A stretch of 64,000 nt of DNA from CALCKU01 sp964654665 (GTDB lineage Bacteria; Pseudomonadota; Alphaproteobacteria; Caulobacterales; Maricaulaceae): the NCBI GenBank assembly GCA_964654665.1, contig CAZZKV010000002.1:62001-126000 (forward strand), in the 5' to 3' direction. Numbering within the stretch: the first letter of the stretch is position 1; each line of letters opens with the position of its first letter. The notes below the pieces were generated by a model that had not been told where the DNA came from, did not search any database, and was given only the letters and a program-made list of their open reading frames with translations. The position numbers and the translations under genes were made by a program. This document shows, in pieces, positions 25,181 to 33,784 of the stretch.

Positions 25181-25317
25181 CACATTAAACCGATGAAAAC
25201 AGGGTAAGTCATGAAAAGCTTATAGGGGGCAAGCCGCAAAATTCCAATGAGTTTTCATTCATCTGGGATAGGTAATAAGAGCTCCCCCTATTTTTCAAAA
25301 TAAGCTCTTTTCGTAAT

Positions 25318-25344
25318 AAAAAGGCGGCCTAAGGCCGCCTAAAA
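25318..25344 (-). terminator. Terminator downstream of secreted-protein copy A
   Basis: On the minus strand a perfect 8-bp stem AGGCGGCC / GGCCGCCT with a TTA loop is followed by a T run (25318-25321 read in reverse). It lies about 45 bp after the stop of copy A and before gspE, so gspE needs its own promoter or read-through. Confidence 0.88.
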
Positions 25345-25386
25345 CATGGGTGAGATTATTGAATTTATTCTCTAGCCTGGTGGATC

Positions 25387-26835
25387 TTAAAAAGGTCCCA
25401 AAACAGGTACTCTTCTTAGACTAAAATTATCGCCATCACGTATCGGCTCTGGTGAGTCAAGATTATCAACATTTGCACCTTCACCAAATGGAGCGACATT
25501 ACCGCCGGCTGATGCGATCAAACGGTCAACATCAAGACGGTTATTTGTCTGGAATGACAACAGAATATCTGCAGAGTCATAACCCGGATTTAGATCTTCA
25601 AGCTCAACCCGTGACCGAATACGAGCATTACCCGAAGCATCCCCGGTGATTGTACCCGTAGCCACTGTATTATTAGCCGAGTTTCTATACTCAACCGTAT
25701 AAATTACAGGAACGCCCGGCGTTAGGCCGGTAATCCGGTAAACAGAGTTTACAGCTGCGCCCGCACCGCGGTTCCAGTCAAAGAAACCAAATGTTGCGCC
25801 TTCACGCTGCAAGCCGTCCAAAGCACCGCCTGTACCGTCTTCAAAAGCAATCAGGTTCGGATTACCAAAGAAACAGCGTGGGTCGCTAACGGAAACAGTT
25901 GTCGCATTAATAGACACAACACCCCCTTCGTCAGTACCAACAGGCGTAATCGTAATATTATCCGGTATACCATCCGTTAAAGTGAATAGACCGCCTGCAA
26001 CATTAGAGTTGTAAACGAAACGATCGGATGTTGGCGACAATCGTGTCAACGGAATACCGCCAACAGCAACGCCTGCAATACCTGTGGCGTCATCAAAGTC
26101 TACATTGAACTGCACACGGGCAATATCACCCGGAACAAACGGTGTGCCTGTAATATCTGTTGATGTCGTACCATCAACCGTAACATTAATTGATCCCAAA
26201 ACAGGATCATTCACACTGTTGTAATCATCCAGAAGAATAACGGTATCAGAGATATTTTCGTCCGAAGTAACATCGAACTGCTTGCCATCTTCACACGAAA
26301 TCAAACCGTCATCCGTGCTGGCACCGTTCACGTCATTCTCGATGAATGTCGTTGTACCAGTTAACGCCGCCGTAACAGTAATAGATGATCCCATTGTCGG
26401 GCATCCTGTAATCGCGAGCGGAAGATCAAAACCAATAAGGTTATCAGGGTTCACATTGTCAATAGAGACAAGGAATGTCGCCGTTGATGAACCGACACCG
26501 CCGCCTGATTGTAAAGAGGCTGATGACGCCGGTGTTCCGTTAGCAACATCGGGCGTGATCGCGCCGCCTGTCAAACCCGCCTGGAATGAAATTCCATCAG
26601 GGAGCGTAACAACAATATCGAGGTTACCACCAGCTGGGAAATTACCGCCATTTGTGAGAGCCAGATCAAATTGGAAATTACCTGTTTGCGGATTATTGGC
26701 TAAATCAACTTCAGTGGCAAAAACAAGTCCGCCCGGACCTGCTGGAGTTACCACATTTTCAATTTCGAGAGCGCTCGCGCTGCCCGCTGTAAGCGCAACC
26801 AAGGAAGCGGCTGCGAAGAGTTTTTTGAGTGTCAT
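25387..26835 (-). CDS. Secreted protein, duplicated gene copy A
   Basis: A 482-residue protein with a signal peptide (LKKLFAAASLVALTAGSASA). The mature part is Thr/Gly/Asn/Asp-rich and beta-strand-like with few charges and three cysteines (TGCPT, LISCED, DPRCFF), suggesting beta-sandwich domains. No family is recognised. It is identical to copy B apart from one Ile/Leu change and its C-terminal tail, which here ends FSLRRVPVLGPF. The start ATG 26835 has GAGGAAG just upstream; an in-frame TTG four codons earlier overlaps that ribosome site. Its location between gspE and gspI makes it a candidate type II secretion substrate or surface protein (inference). Confidence 0.85.
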   Translation of the reverse strand: MTLKKLFAAASLVALTAGSASALEIENVVTPAGPGGLVFATEVDLANNPQTGNFQFDLALTNGGNFPAGGNLDIVVTLPDGISFQAGLTGGAITPDVANGTPASSASLQSGGGVGSSTATFLVSIDNVNPDNLIGFDLPLAITGCPTMGSSITVTAALTGTTTFIENDVNGASTDDGLISCEDGKQFDVTSDENISDTVILLDDYNSVNDPVLGSINVTVDGTTSTDITGTPFVPGDIARVQFNVDFDDATGIAGVAVGGIPLTRLSPTSDRFVYNSNVAGGLFTLTDGIPDNITITPVGTDEGGVVSINATTVSVSDPRCFFGNPNLIAFEDGTGGALDGLQREGATFGFFDWNRGAGAAVNSVYRITGLTPGVPVIYTVEYRNSANNTVATGTITGDASGNARIRSRVELEDLNPGYDSADILLSFQTNNRLDVDRLIASAGGNVAPFGEGANVDNLDSPEPIRDGDNFSLRRVPVLGPF

Positions 26836-26857
26836 GTTCTTCCTCAATAGTTAGTTT
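25426..26857. repeat. 1432-bp direct repeat, left copy
   Basis: This block matches 27140-28571 at a constant offset of 1714 bp. By eye I found a single substitution (25443 t versus 27157 g). The repeat runs from the ribosome binding site to about a dozen codons before the stop and excludes both promoters and terminators. Confidence 0.93.
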
Positions 26858-27074
26858 CAATGAATTTTAGTAAAAATTACTTATTAGTGTAAATTAATAT
26901 ACTGCTAATCATAACACTCGCCAGTGGTCAAGTCTTTCACACTCTTAGCGCCCAATATACTCGCTTAAATTGCATTATTATATTTTTTCTCTAAATTAAT
27001 CTATAGTTTTAGAATTCAAAAGTTTCATACAATACTTTAAAAACAAATACGCTCAACATATTTGCTATGCACAT
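26858..27074. other. AT-rich intergenic region between the duplicated genes
   Basis: No open frame of note. It must hold the promoter for copy A on the minus strand; a TTGACC-like -35 is visible near 26930-26935 but no convincing -10 at standard spacing. It bears no similarity to the leader of copy B, so the two copies are probably controlled separately. Confidence 0.5.
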
Positions 27075-27103
27075 AAAAAAAGGCGGCCAAAAGACCGCCT
27101 CAA
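27075..27103 (-). terminator. Terminator downstream of secreted-protein copy B
   Basis: On the minus strand AGGCGGTC pairs with GGCCGCCT (one G-U pair) around a TTTT loop, followed by seven Ts. It closely resembles the terminator after copy A, although it is outside the identical block. Confidence 0.85.
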
Positions 27104-27121
27104 TATAATTTGTTGACTAGC

Positions 27122-28549
27122 TTATGTAGGGCCACCAACATTATCGCCATCACGTAGCGGCTCTGGTGAGTCAAGATTATCAACATTTGCACCTTCACCA
27201 AATGGAGCGACATTACCGCCGGCTGATGCGATCAAACGGTCAACATCAAGACGGTTATTTGTCTGGAATGACAACAGAATATCTGCAGAGTCATAACCCG
27301 GATTTAGATCTTCAAGCTCAACCCGTGACCGAATACGAGCATTACCCGAAGCATCCCCGGTGATTGTACCCGTAGCCACTGTATTATTAGCCGAGTTTCT
27401 ATACTCAACCGTATAAATTACAGGAACGCCCGGCGTTAGGCCGGTAATCCGGTAAACAGAGTTTACAGCTGCGCCCGCACCGCGGTTCCAGTCAAAGAAA
27501 CCAAATGTTGCGCCTTCACGCTGCAAGCCGTCCAAAGCACCGCCTGTACCGTCTTCAAAAGCAATCAGGTTCGGATTACCAAAGAAACAGCGTGGGTCGC
27601 TAACGGAAACAGTTGTCGCATTAATAGACACAACACCCCCTTCGTCAGTACCAACAGGCGTAATCGTAATATTATCCGGTATACCATCCGTTAAAGTGAA
27701 TAGACCGCCTGCAACATTAGAGTTGTAAACGAAACGATCGGATGTTGGCGACAATCGTGTCAACGGAATACCGCCAACAGCAACGCCTGCAATACCTGTG
27801 GCGTCATCAAAGTCTACATTGAACTGCACACGGGCAATATCACCCGGAACAAACGGTGTGCCTGTAATATCTGTTGATGTCGTACCATCAACCGTAACAT
27901 TAATTGATCCCAAAACAGGATCATTCACACTGTTGTAATCATCCAGAAGAATAACGGTATCAGAGATATTTTCGTCCGAAGTAACATCGAACTGCTTGCC
28001 ATCTTCACACGAAATCAAACCGTCATCCGTGCTGGCACCGTTCACGTCATTCTCGATGAATGTCGTTGTACCAGTTAACGCCGCCGTAACAGTAATAGAT
28101 GATCCCATTGTCGGGCATCCTGTAATCGCGAGCGGAAGATCAAAACCAATAAGGTTATCAGGGTTCACATTGTCAATAGAGACAAGGAATGTCGCCGTTG
28201 ATGAACCGACACCGCCGCCTGATTGTAAAGAGGCTGATGACGCCGGTGTTCCGTTAGCAACATCGGGCGTGATCGCGCCGCCTGTCAAACCCGCCTGGAA
28301 TGAAATTCCATCAGGGAGCGTAACAACAATATCGAGGTTACCACCAGCTGGGAAATTACCGCCATTTGTGAGAGCCAGATCAAATTGGAAATTACCTGTT
28401 TGCGGATTATTGGCTAAATCAACTTCAGTGGCAAAAACAAGTCCGCCCGGACCTGCTGGAGTTACCACATTTTCAATTTCGAGAGCGCTCGCGCTGCCCG
28501 CTGTAAGCGCAACCAAGGAAGCGGCTGCGAAGAGTTTTTTGAGTGTCAT
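27122..28549 (-). CDS. Secreted protein, duplicated gene copy B
   Basis: A 475-residue secreted protein identical to copy A through the signal peptide and nearly all of the mature chain, differing in EPLRDGDN versus EPIRDGDN and in a short tail ending VGGPT. As in copy A, the start ATG (28549) follows a GAGGAAG site that is part of the repeat. A strong sigma-70-like promoter lies about 110 bp upstream, which suggests abundant expression. It is bracketed by its own terminator. Function unknown; secreted beta-rich structural or matrix protein is the best description. Confidence 0.85.
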   Translation of the reverse strand: MTLKKLFAAASLVALTAGSASALEIENVVTPAGPGGLVFATEVDLANNPQTGNFQFDLALTNGGNFPAGGNLDIVVTLPDGISFQAGLTGGAITPDVANGTPASSASLQSGGGVGSSTATFLVSIDNVNPDNLIGFDLPLAITGCPTMGSSITVTAALTGTTTFIENDVNGASTDDGLISCEDGKQFDVTSDENISDTVILLDDYNSVNDPVLGSINVTVDGTTSTDITGTPFVPGDIARVQFNVDFDDATGIAGVAVGGIPLTRLSPTSDRFVYNSNVAGGLFTLTDGIPDNITITPVGTDEGGVVSINATTVSVSDPRCFFGNPNLIAFEDGTGGALDGLQREGATFGFFDWNRGAGAAVNSVYRITGLTPGVPVIYTVEYRNSANNTVATGTITGDASGNARIRSRVELEDLNPGYDSADILLSFQTNNRLDVDRLIASAGGNVAPFGEGANVDNLDSPEPLRDGDNVGGPT

Positions 28550-28571
28550 GTTCTTCCTCAATAGTTAGTTT
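27140..28571. repeat. 1432-bp direct repeat, right copy
   Basis: Partner of 25426-26857, same orientation, start-to-start distance 1714 bp. Synonymous positions are identical as well, so the copies are either very recent, homogenised by gene conversion, or an assembly product. Confidence 0.93.
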
Positions 28572-28659
28572 ATATAGAGCGTGGAAAAACCACACCCGTC
28601 CCTTTGGGTCAAGGCTTTATTGAGTCGGCATGTTCCGATACCCTTTTGGCCCTGTATTG

Positions 28660-28688
28660 CGTATAGAAAGTCATATCTGCCTAGTCAA
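28660..28688 (-). promoter_or_regulatory. Sigma-70-type promoter for secreted-protein copy B
   Basis: On the minus strand TTGACT (-35, 28683-28688) is separated by exactly 17 bases from TATACG (-10, 28660-28665). The expected leader is about 105 nt and contains a small GTGTGG / CCACGC hairpin. The rest of 28572-28857 holds no gene that I can support. Confidence 0.7.
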
Positions 28689-28857
28689 GCATTACAATGT
28701 TAAAACCACACTGTAATCTTATCTAGCCCCGCCTAACTTCCGCTACTATCCGTTCCGTGCCCTCTTGGGCTTAATAAATCCCTAACACCCCCGTTAAAAG
28801 GTCATTTTTTGCTTATATTCAGCGCTGTTGCAAAAACATCACAGTTTTTACAAAATT

Positions 28858-29331
28858 TCACAACTCCCCAATAACTGGCCGTATGGCTGTCCATCCCAGG
28901 GCTTTGATGTGAAATCGATCCGTTTGTCGAAACGGCGTTGTAACCACGACCTCTACGCTATATATCGACACGGTAAATCGCCCCTCCCCTTCATCAACAT
29001 CACGGGCTATTTGAGCCGGTTGTAGGGGACGAGCCTGCCACTGAATCCGATACTGACCTTGTATGAATTCGCCTTGAAGATTTTGATCTATATTTTGAGC
29101 GGCAATCAAATTAACAACATTTTCCCGGATTGCGATACGGTCACTAGCCCGTTCAAACCCTGTAATCGTGCGCATAAACTGTCCCTGTAAGTGCAATAAA
29201 GGCAACATAGCTGCCGCCAGAATAGCCATTGCTACCATTGCCTCTAGAACCGAAAATCCCTGACTCTTTACGCCGCGCCCGTTCCGCCGTCGTTTTTTCA
29301 GGCCAATCTGTATAAAGCCTTCAAGTGTCAC
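28858..29331 (-). CDS. gspI: Type II secretion minor pseudopilin GspI
   Basis: A 157-residue prepilin-like protein. The prepilin peptidase site is G|FSVLEAMVAMAIL after a basic leader (KKRRRNGRGVKSQ), with the conserved Glu at +5. GspI is a minor pseudopilin that, with GspJ and GspK, caps the pseudopilus tip. It begins at a GTG that overlaps the gspD stop (GTGA), so it is coupled to gspD and is the last gene of the minus-strand gsp run. The assignment as I rather than another minor pseudopilin rests on leader, length and position. Confidence 0.8.
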   Translation of the reverse strand: MTLEGFIQIGLKKRRRNGRGVKSQGFSVLEAMVAMAILAAAMLPLLHLQGQFMRTITGFERASDRIAIRENVVNLIAAQNIDQNLQGEFIQGQYRIQWQARPLQPAQIARDVDEGEGRFTVSIYSVEVVVTTPFRQTDRFHIKALGWTAIRPVIGEL

Positions 29332-31601
29332 GACCCATTCCGGCGTAAATTTGAGCCTAATTTTTGCTCACTTGGCTGGGCCCGCGGCAATAACGTTATC
29401 AAAGGGTCAGCTTCCGTGAGCGCTTGCTCAACACGATTGCGTAAAAGATTGACAAATTGATTTTTATCTTCCTGTCCGCGCAGAACATAGGGCGTTATAA
29501 GAATAATCAATTCTGTTTTATCGCGTGAAATCGCATTTCTCGCAAACGCTTGCCCTACAAAGGGTAAATCCTTGAGAAACGGCACACCTTCGTCATCAAG
29601 CACTTGATTATCCTGCATTAATCCGCCCAAAACCGCCGTTTCGCCGTCTTCCAGTGTCAGCTGTGTCGTCACGGTTCTATTTGAAATTGTCGGTGTTCCA
29701 AGAGAGGACCCGCCCGTATCAACGGTTGCGGAAACCTCGACTGAAATATCCAAGTCAATACGATCACGGCTAAAGACAATGGGAGACAGCGATACGATTT
29801 GGCCGGTTTTACGATAATCAATTTGCTGCAAAATATCGGTTTCCCCGCCGCCATTCTGATTGCTCGCTGCCCGCTGAGACGTAATAATCGGCACATCGGT
29901 CCCGACTTGTATATCCGCCGTCCCACCAGATCTAGCAGTTAGAATAGGCGTCGAAAGCACCCGAATTTGCCTATTATCGGCAAAAGCATTCAGCGTTGCG
30001 TCAATATTACCTGTTACAAGCCCAACCGTAAGCCCGTTCCCGCCAATACCAAGACCATCTGTATCAAATGTCCCGCGCACACGCTCATCCCCTAAATCGT
30101 CCAAACTTAATTCAACGCCGATACTGGTTGAATCATTGAGCGTGACCTCTGCAATTTGCAACTCAATCAAAACTTCAGGTGCTGGCGTGTCAAGCTGGCG
30201 CAGCAGGCGCGTGTAACGTTCATTATCAGTTTGGTCGCCCGAAAAGATAATTCGATTGCCTAAAGTATCGACAGTAAAAATGTCTCCGCCCAAATTGGCG
30301 TTGGCAAATCCGCTCGTTTGCCCCCCAATCGCATTACCCGCGCCACCGCCGCGCCCGGAACTGCTTGACCCACGCTGATCGCGTTGTCGTTGATTGGATA
30401 AAGCGCGATTAGCAATTTCGGCAATCAATTCCGCATCAATATTTCTAACCTGATAAACAAAAATCTGGCTTTCATTGACGCCATCTGCCGGGCGGTCCAA
30501 ATTCTGAATCCAATTATTCACCCTCTCATTAGCTTCATTTGATTTTGAGAAAATAAACACGTCATTAGAAAAAGCCGTTGGCATTACAAAAATAGTCCGG
30601 CTTAAATTCGGATCACTAGATACCATCCACCCTTCAACACTCAAAGCATTCGATAAAGCCTCGGAAAACTCTTCTGCGCGCCAATATTTTGGCCGATATC
30701 TTAAGACCTGACTGCCCGCAAATTGCAATTCATCCAATTCACGGATAATTTGCACAGCCTTATCAACTTCTTCTGGCAACCCCGACAAAGATACGTAATT
30801 AAACCGCGGGCTGGATTTAATTGTCAGCTTATCAGAATTACGTCCGAAAGCCTGTTGTAAAAACTCCAACATGGAATTCGCATCAACGGCCTGTAATTCG
30901 ACAAATTGAACCACAGGCTGCAAAGCATCAGGCGTACCGAGGCGGGCGCGGGATTTAATAAAACGCGGAATACGCGATTTAAGGGCCTTATCTTCAATAA
31001 CAAGATATTTATCGTCCTCAACAAAAACCCGTACGCCATATTCTTCCAGCGTTAAAGAAATAAGCTCCAAAAATTCACGCGAGGACATTTCGCCGGAAGA
31101 ATTCAACCGGATCATTTCTGTACGGTTCGCAATATTCGGTCCCGTTGCATAAGGTACTTGCAACATTTCGGCAAATACGGTTTCAATAAAAACCGACAGT
31201 GGAAGCGGATTAACTTGGGCTGACACGCGGCGCGTTTTACTGGCTGGCCCACGTTTTAAATCAACATCACCTAAACCTTCTGGACGATCAGAAATGACAG
31301 GAACGCGGCCAATCAGCGAAATCGTTCCGCTTGACGCTTCCTTAGCAAGAGGCCGGCCATCAGCATCCGTCGCACCGACCACCCCTTGGTAAAAAGGACT
31401 CGTTGACACATACCCCGTTTTAGATGGGCGTATGACTTGATCTCCAAGACGTTTGCCAAAAGCAATCTCCTTTGACGCACTATTTTTAGCCGAGTTTTTC
31501 TGATCCAAAGTTTGGCACCCGCCCAACAGCGCTGTCATCGCTGCACTGACAATAATATATCGGAAACCTTGAGAGTTTGCCTTATATAAAAATGGCTTCA
31601 T
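29328..31601 (-). CDS. gspD: Type II secretion secretin GspD
   Basis: A 757-residue secretin with a lipoprotein signal (lipobox LGGC), an N0/N1-N3 series of ring-forming domains, and the C-terminal secretin domain with the family segments VPIITSQRA, TVTTQLTLEDGETAVLGGL and VPFLKDLPFVGQAF followed by TELIILITPYVL. A glycine/serine-rich insert (RGSSSSGRGGGAGNAIGG) lies within the N3 region. It forms the outer-membrane channel. A lipidated secretin may insert without a separate GspS pilotin, though this is inference. Four bases separate it from gspC. Confidence 0.95.
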   Translation of the reverse strand: MKPFLYKANSQGFRYIIVSAAMTALLGGCQTLDQKNSAKNSASKEIAFGKRLGDQVIRPSKTGYVSTSPFYQGVVGATDADGRPLAKEASSGTISLIGRVPVISDRPEGLGDVDLKRGPASKTRRVSAQVNPLPLSVFIETVFAEMLQVPYATGPNIANRTEMIRLNSSGEMSSREFLELISLTLEEYGVRVFVEDDKYLVIEDKALKSRIPRFIKSRARLGTPDALQPVVQFVELQAVDANSMLEFLQQAFGRNSDKLTIKSSPRFNYVSLSGLPEEVDKAVQIIRELDELQFAGSQVLRYRPKYWRAEEFSEALSNALSVEGWMVSSDPNLSRTIFVMPTAFSNDVFIFSKSNEANERVNNWIQNLDRPADGVNESQIFVYQVRNIDAELIAEIANRALSNQRQRDQRGSSSSGRGGGAGNAIGGQTSGFANANLGGDIFTVDTLGNRIIFSGDQTDNERYTRLLRQLDTPAPEVLIELQIAEVTLNDSTSIGVELSLDDLGDERVRGTFDTDGLGIGGNGLTVGLVTGNIDATLNAFADNRQIRVLSTPILTARSGGTADIQVGTDVPIITSQRAASNQNGGGETDILQQIDYRKTGQIVSLSPIVFSRDRIDLDISVEVSATVDTGGSSLGTPTISNRTVTTQLTLEDGETAVLGGLMQDNQVLDDEGVPFLKDLPFVGQAFARNAISRDKTELIILITPYVLRGQEDKNQFVNLLRNRVEQALTEADPLITLLPRAQPSEQKLGSNLRRNGS

Positions 31602-31605
31602 GCTG

Positions 31606-32136
31606 TTAGTTCCGCTTCTTTAAAGTCTGTGTATTTAATTCGGATGTAACGCGGTCCAAATTTACCTCTTGGGCTTGATTTGTATCGCTAATTGAAAAAC
31701 CTTGTTCCTTGCCGTCAAAAACAGCTAACACCTTGTTAGTTTTAACATTTTTTATCAACCAACCCGTATCCAGCTGATCCCCAGCGCCCATAAGAACAAT
31801 CTTTCCATCTGCTTGTTTTAGTAAAACTTTTGATACACCATTAACCGTTGTATAACCACTTCGTAGGGGAAAATTCGGCACCCCCTCCCGCGCGGCACTC
31901 GCAGCCAAATTCCTATCGCTCGGCGTGACCCGTTTCGCAACCTTATTCACTGGGAAAATTCGGGCGGATTCAATTATTTGTTGAGCCGCAATAATTTCAG
32001 CCGCATTATCGCTGGTTCGTACATCCGGCCATGTCACAGACTTAGCTCCAGCGTGAACAGGCTGTGTGCTGGATAATACCCACCCGGCCAAACCGGAAAG
32101 GGCCATCAAAATGAGTGAAAATAAGCGCAATCCCAT
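31606..32136 (-). CDS. gspC: GspC-like inner-membrane connector
   Basis: A 176-residue protein with one N-terminal membrane segment (FSLILMALSGLAGWVLSS) and a C-terminal beta-rich domain in which GKIVLMGAGDQLDTGWLIKN and KVLAVFDGKEQGFSI resemble the HR domain of GspC/PilP. HR domains bind the secretin N-domain and link the inner and outer membrane parts. No PDZ domain follows, so it is shorter than classical GspC. It overlaps gspM by one base (TAATG) and precedes gspD. The symbol is given on position and domain resemblance. Confidence 0.65.
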   Translation of the reverse strand: MGLRLFSLILMALSGLAGWVLSSTQPVHAGAKSVTWPDVRTSDNAAEIIAAQQIIESARIFPVNKVAKRVTPSDRNLAASAAREGVPNFPLRSGYTTVNGVSKVLLKQADGKIVLMGAGDQLDTGWLIKNVKTNKVLAVFDGKEQGFSISDTNQAQEVNLDRVTSELNTQTLKKRN

Positions 32137-32735
32137 TATTGCTCCCCGCCTGTTACCGAGGCATTATCAATACTAACAGGAATAATTCCCCGCACAGTCA
32201 ACATGGATTGGCGATTGGCTTGGACAGAAAACTGTACATCGCGCACAATAATCATCCGATTATCCGCGGCCAGATCCGTTAGGACGGAAGCGGCGTTATT
32301 ACCTCCGCGTATTAATCCGTTAAATTCAAAATATTGCACATCAAGGCCATCGATTGTTTCAGTCGCGGCTTCAACACGCGGTCGCCAATTTTCCATTTTG
32401 TTCTTTGTGGCAACGGCGCGAAGTTTTTGCTGCAAATTAGCCGCTATTATCCCGGGGGTTCGGCCCTTCCATTGTCGCTGTTCTGCCAACCCTCGAGCCG
32501 TTTTGCTTTGCGCAAGGCGGGAGGTCCAACTGTCATCTGCCCGTATATCTTCCAATTGGGCAAGCTCGAGAGCCGCCGCCTGATGGCTATGTTTTAAACT
32601 TGCCGTATAGTCGGATAATTTCATCAATGCGAACCACGCCGTAATAGAAACAATTGCGATCAGGCCGAACCCTTCAATAGGCGAAAATTGCTCGTCAAGT
32701 TGGCGGCGCAACTGATCCAATAACCCGCTCATCAT
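32136..32735 (-). CDS. gspM: GspM-like type II secretion protein
   Basis: A 199-residue protein with a short cytoplasmic N-terminus, one membrane segment (GFGLIAIVSITAWFALM), a coiled-coil stretch (LKHSHQAAALELAQLEDIRA) and a C-terminal ferredoxin-like domain, the layout of GspM. GspM partners GspL in the inner-membrane platform. It overlaps gspL by four bases and gspC by one. Sequence similarity to other GspM proteins is generally low, so topology and gene order carry the call. Confidence 0.7.
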   Translation of the reverse strand: MMSGLLDQLRRQLDEQFSPIEGFGLIAIVSITAWFALMKLSDYTASLKHSHQAAALELAQLEDIRADDSWTSRLAQSKTARGLAEQRQWKGRTPGIIAANLQQKLRAVATKNKMENWRPRVEAATETIDGLDVQYFEFNGLIRGGNNAASVLTDLAADNRMIIVRDVQFSVQANRQSMLTVRGIIPVSIDNASVTGGEQ

Positions 32736-33784
32736 TGCCCTGGCCTCGCCGTTATTTGGTCAGCTTCAAGATTGCCGGCCACGCCGACTAACACGGCCTT
32801 TACAATAACAGCATTTCCCTGTCCAAAATTTACTGTCACATCTTGTAAAGCCGGGCTTTTTTCAAGAGCCGCTACAAGTTCAGGTTCTGCAGCATCAGGC
32901 ACGCCAACCATACGAATAGTCATATCGCCTTCGCGAATTTGAACCGATCTCATTTCAATATCTTTATCCCCAAAGACCTGCGCCGTCGCCGCTATGGCTT
33001 TTATCGCATGAGCCTCGTCCCCCATGGCTGCCAGCCGTTTTGCTGCCTGTAAATTCCCGAGGGCTTGACGCCGCTGTGCCAAAACCTGGGATGCTGTATC
33101 AGAAATCGTATTAATTTTTGCCTGAATTTGCGCTATAGCCATTTTATGATGAATAATTTGGGCGCTAAAAAACACAGTACTGCATAGCGCTAAAATACCA
33201 ACCCCCATCATCAAACGCGACGGTGAAAGTCCGCCTCCGGAACCACCTTGATAACTAAAAATTGGCAGGTTTTTCCGAAAAGGCACGGTAACAGCTTCGG
33301 TTAAAGGAAAAGCGGATAATTTATCCGCACTCGTAACGGCCTGTAAAAATATTTGCCAATCACGCGCTGCAGGCATTTGGGGCCACCAACGACTTGCGAT
33401 TAAAACGCCGTTTTCCCACACTTGACCTTCAGTGCCGTCAAGGCAATTCACCAATCTGGCCCCATCTGCCTCCATAGGCTCACGCGCAATTGTTTCGGGC
33501 ATATATCGTGCAGTTTCACTCAAAGCTGCAAAATTCCAAATCCCTACGCTTTCACCTGTTTTATCTTTATCCAGATAAATACCCTCTTCCCCATTGGCAG
33601 ATTCTTTAACCGCCTTAAACCGAGCAGCCGCCAAACCTTGGCGACCCGGGGCTTTGAGCGGCACACGGCGAAACGCACAGCGCGCCCGCGGCACAATATA
33701 AAGCGTTTGACCCATAGCACCACTTTGCAATACGTGGTTTTGGCCCTCTTTATCGTGCGTTATCAGTTGTGGGCGAAAGAACAT
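32732..33784 (-). CDS. gspL: GspL-like type II secretion protein
   Basis: A 350-residue protein whose first 180 residues form a cytoplasmic actin-like region, followed by one membrane segment (SRLMMGVGILALCSTVFFSA), a coiled coil, and a C-terminal ferredoxin-like domain (IRMVGVPDAAEPELVAALE). GspL binds the GspE ATPase in the cytoplasm and GspM in the membrane. The frame overlaps the gspK end by 35 bp from ATG 33784; an internal ATG at 33715 (MGQTLYIV) is a plausible alternative start. Family identity rests on architecture and position. Confidence 0.75.
   Translation of the reverse strand: MFFRPQLITHDKEGQNHVLQSGAMGQTLYIVPRARCAFRRVPLKAPGRQGLAAARFKAVKESANGEEGIYLDKDKTGESVGIWNFAALSETARYMPETIAREPMEADGARLVNCLDGTEGQVWENGVLIASRWWPQMPAARDWQIFLQAVTSADKLSAFPLTEAVTVPFRKNLPIFSYQGGSGGGLSPSRLMMGVGILALCSTVFFSAQIIHHKMAIAQIQAKINTISDTASQVLAQRRQALGNLQAAKRLAAMGDEAHAIKAIAATAQVFGDKDIEMRSVQIREGDMTIRMVGVPDAAEPELVAALEKSPALQDVTVNFGQGNAVIVKAVLVGVAGNLEADQITARPGQ

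Noticed and set aside
26282..28568. Two identical 190-residue plus-strand frames opposite the duplicated genes
   Set aside because: They are antisense shadows of the secreted-protein genes; the minus-strand frames have signal peptides, ribosome sites, a promoter and terminators.
25387..28571. Duplicated genes as an insertion element or transposon
   Set aside because: No transposase, no terminal inverted repeats and no target-site duplication; the repeat follows the gene body only.
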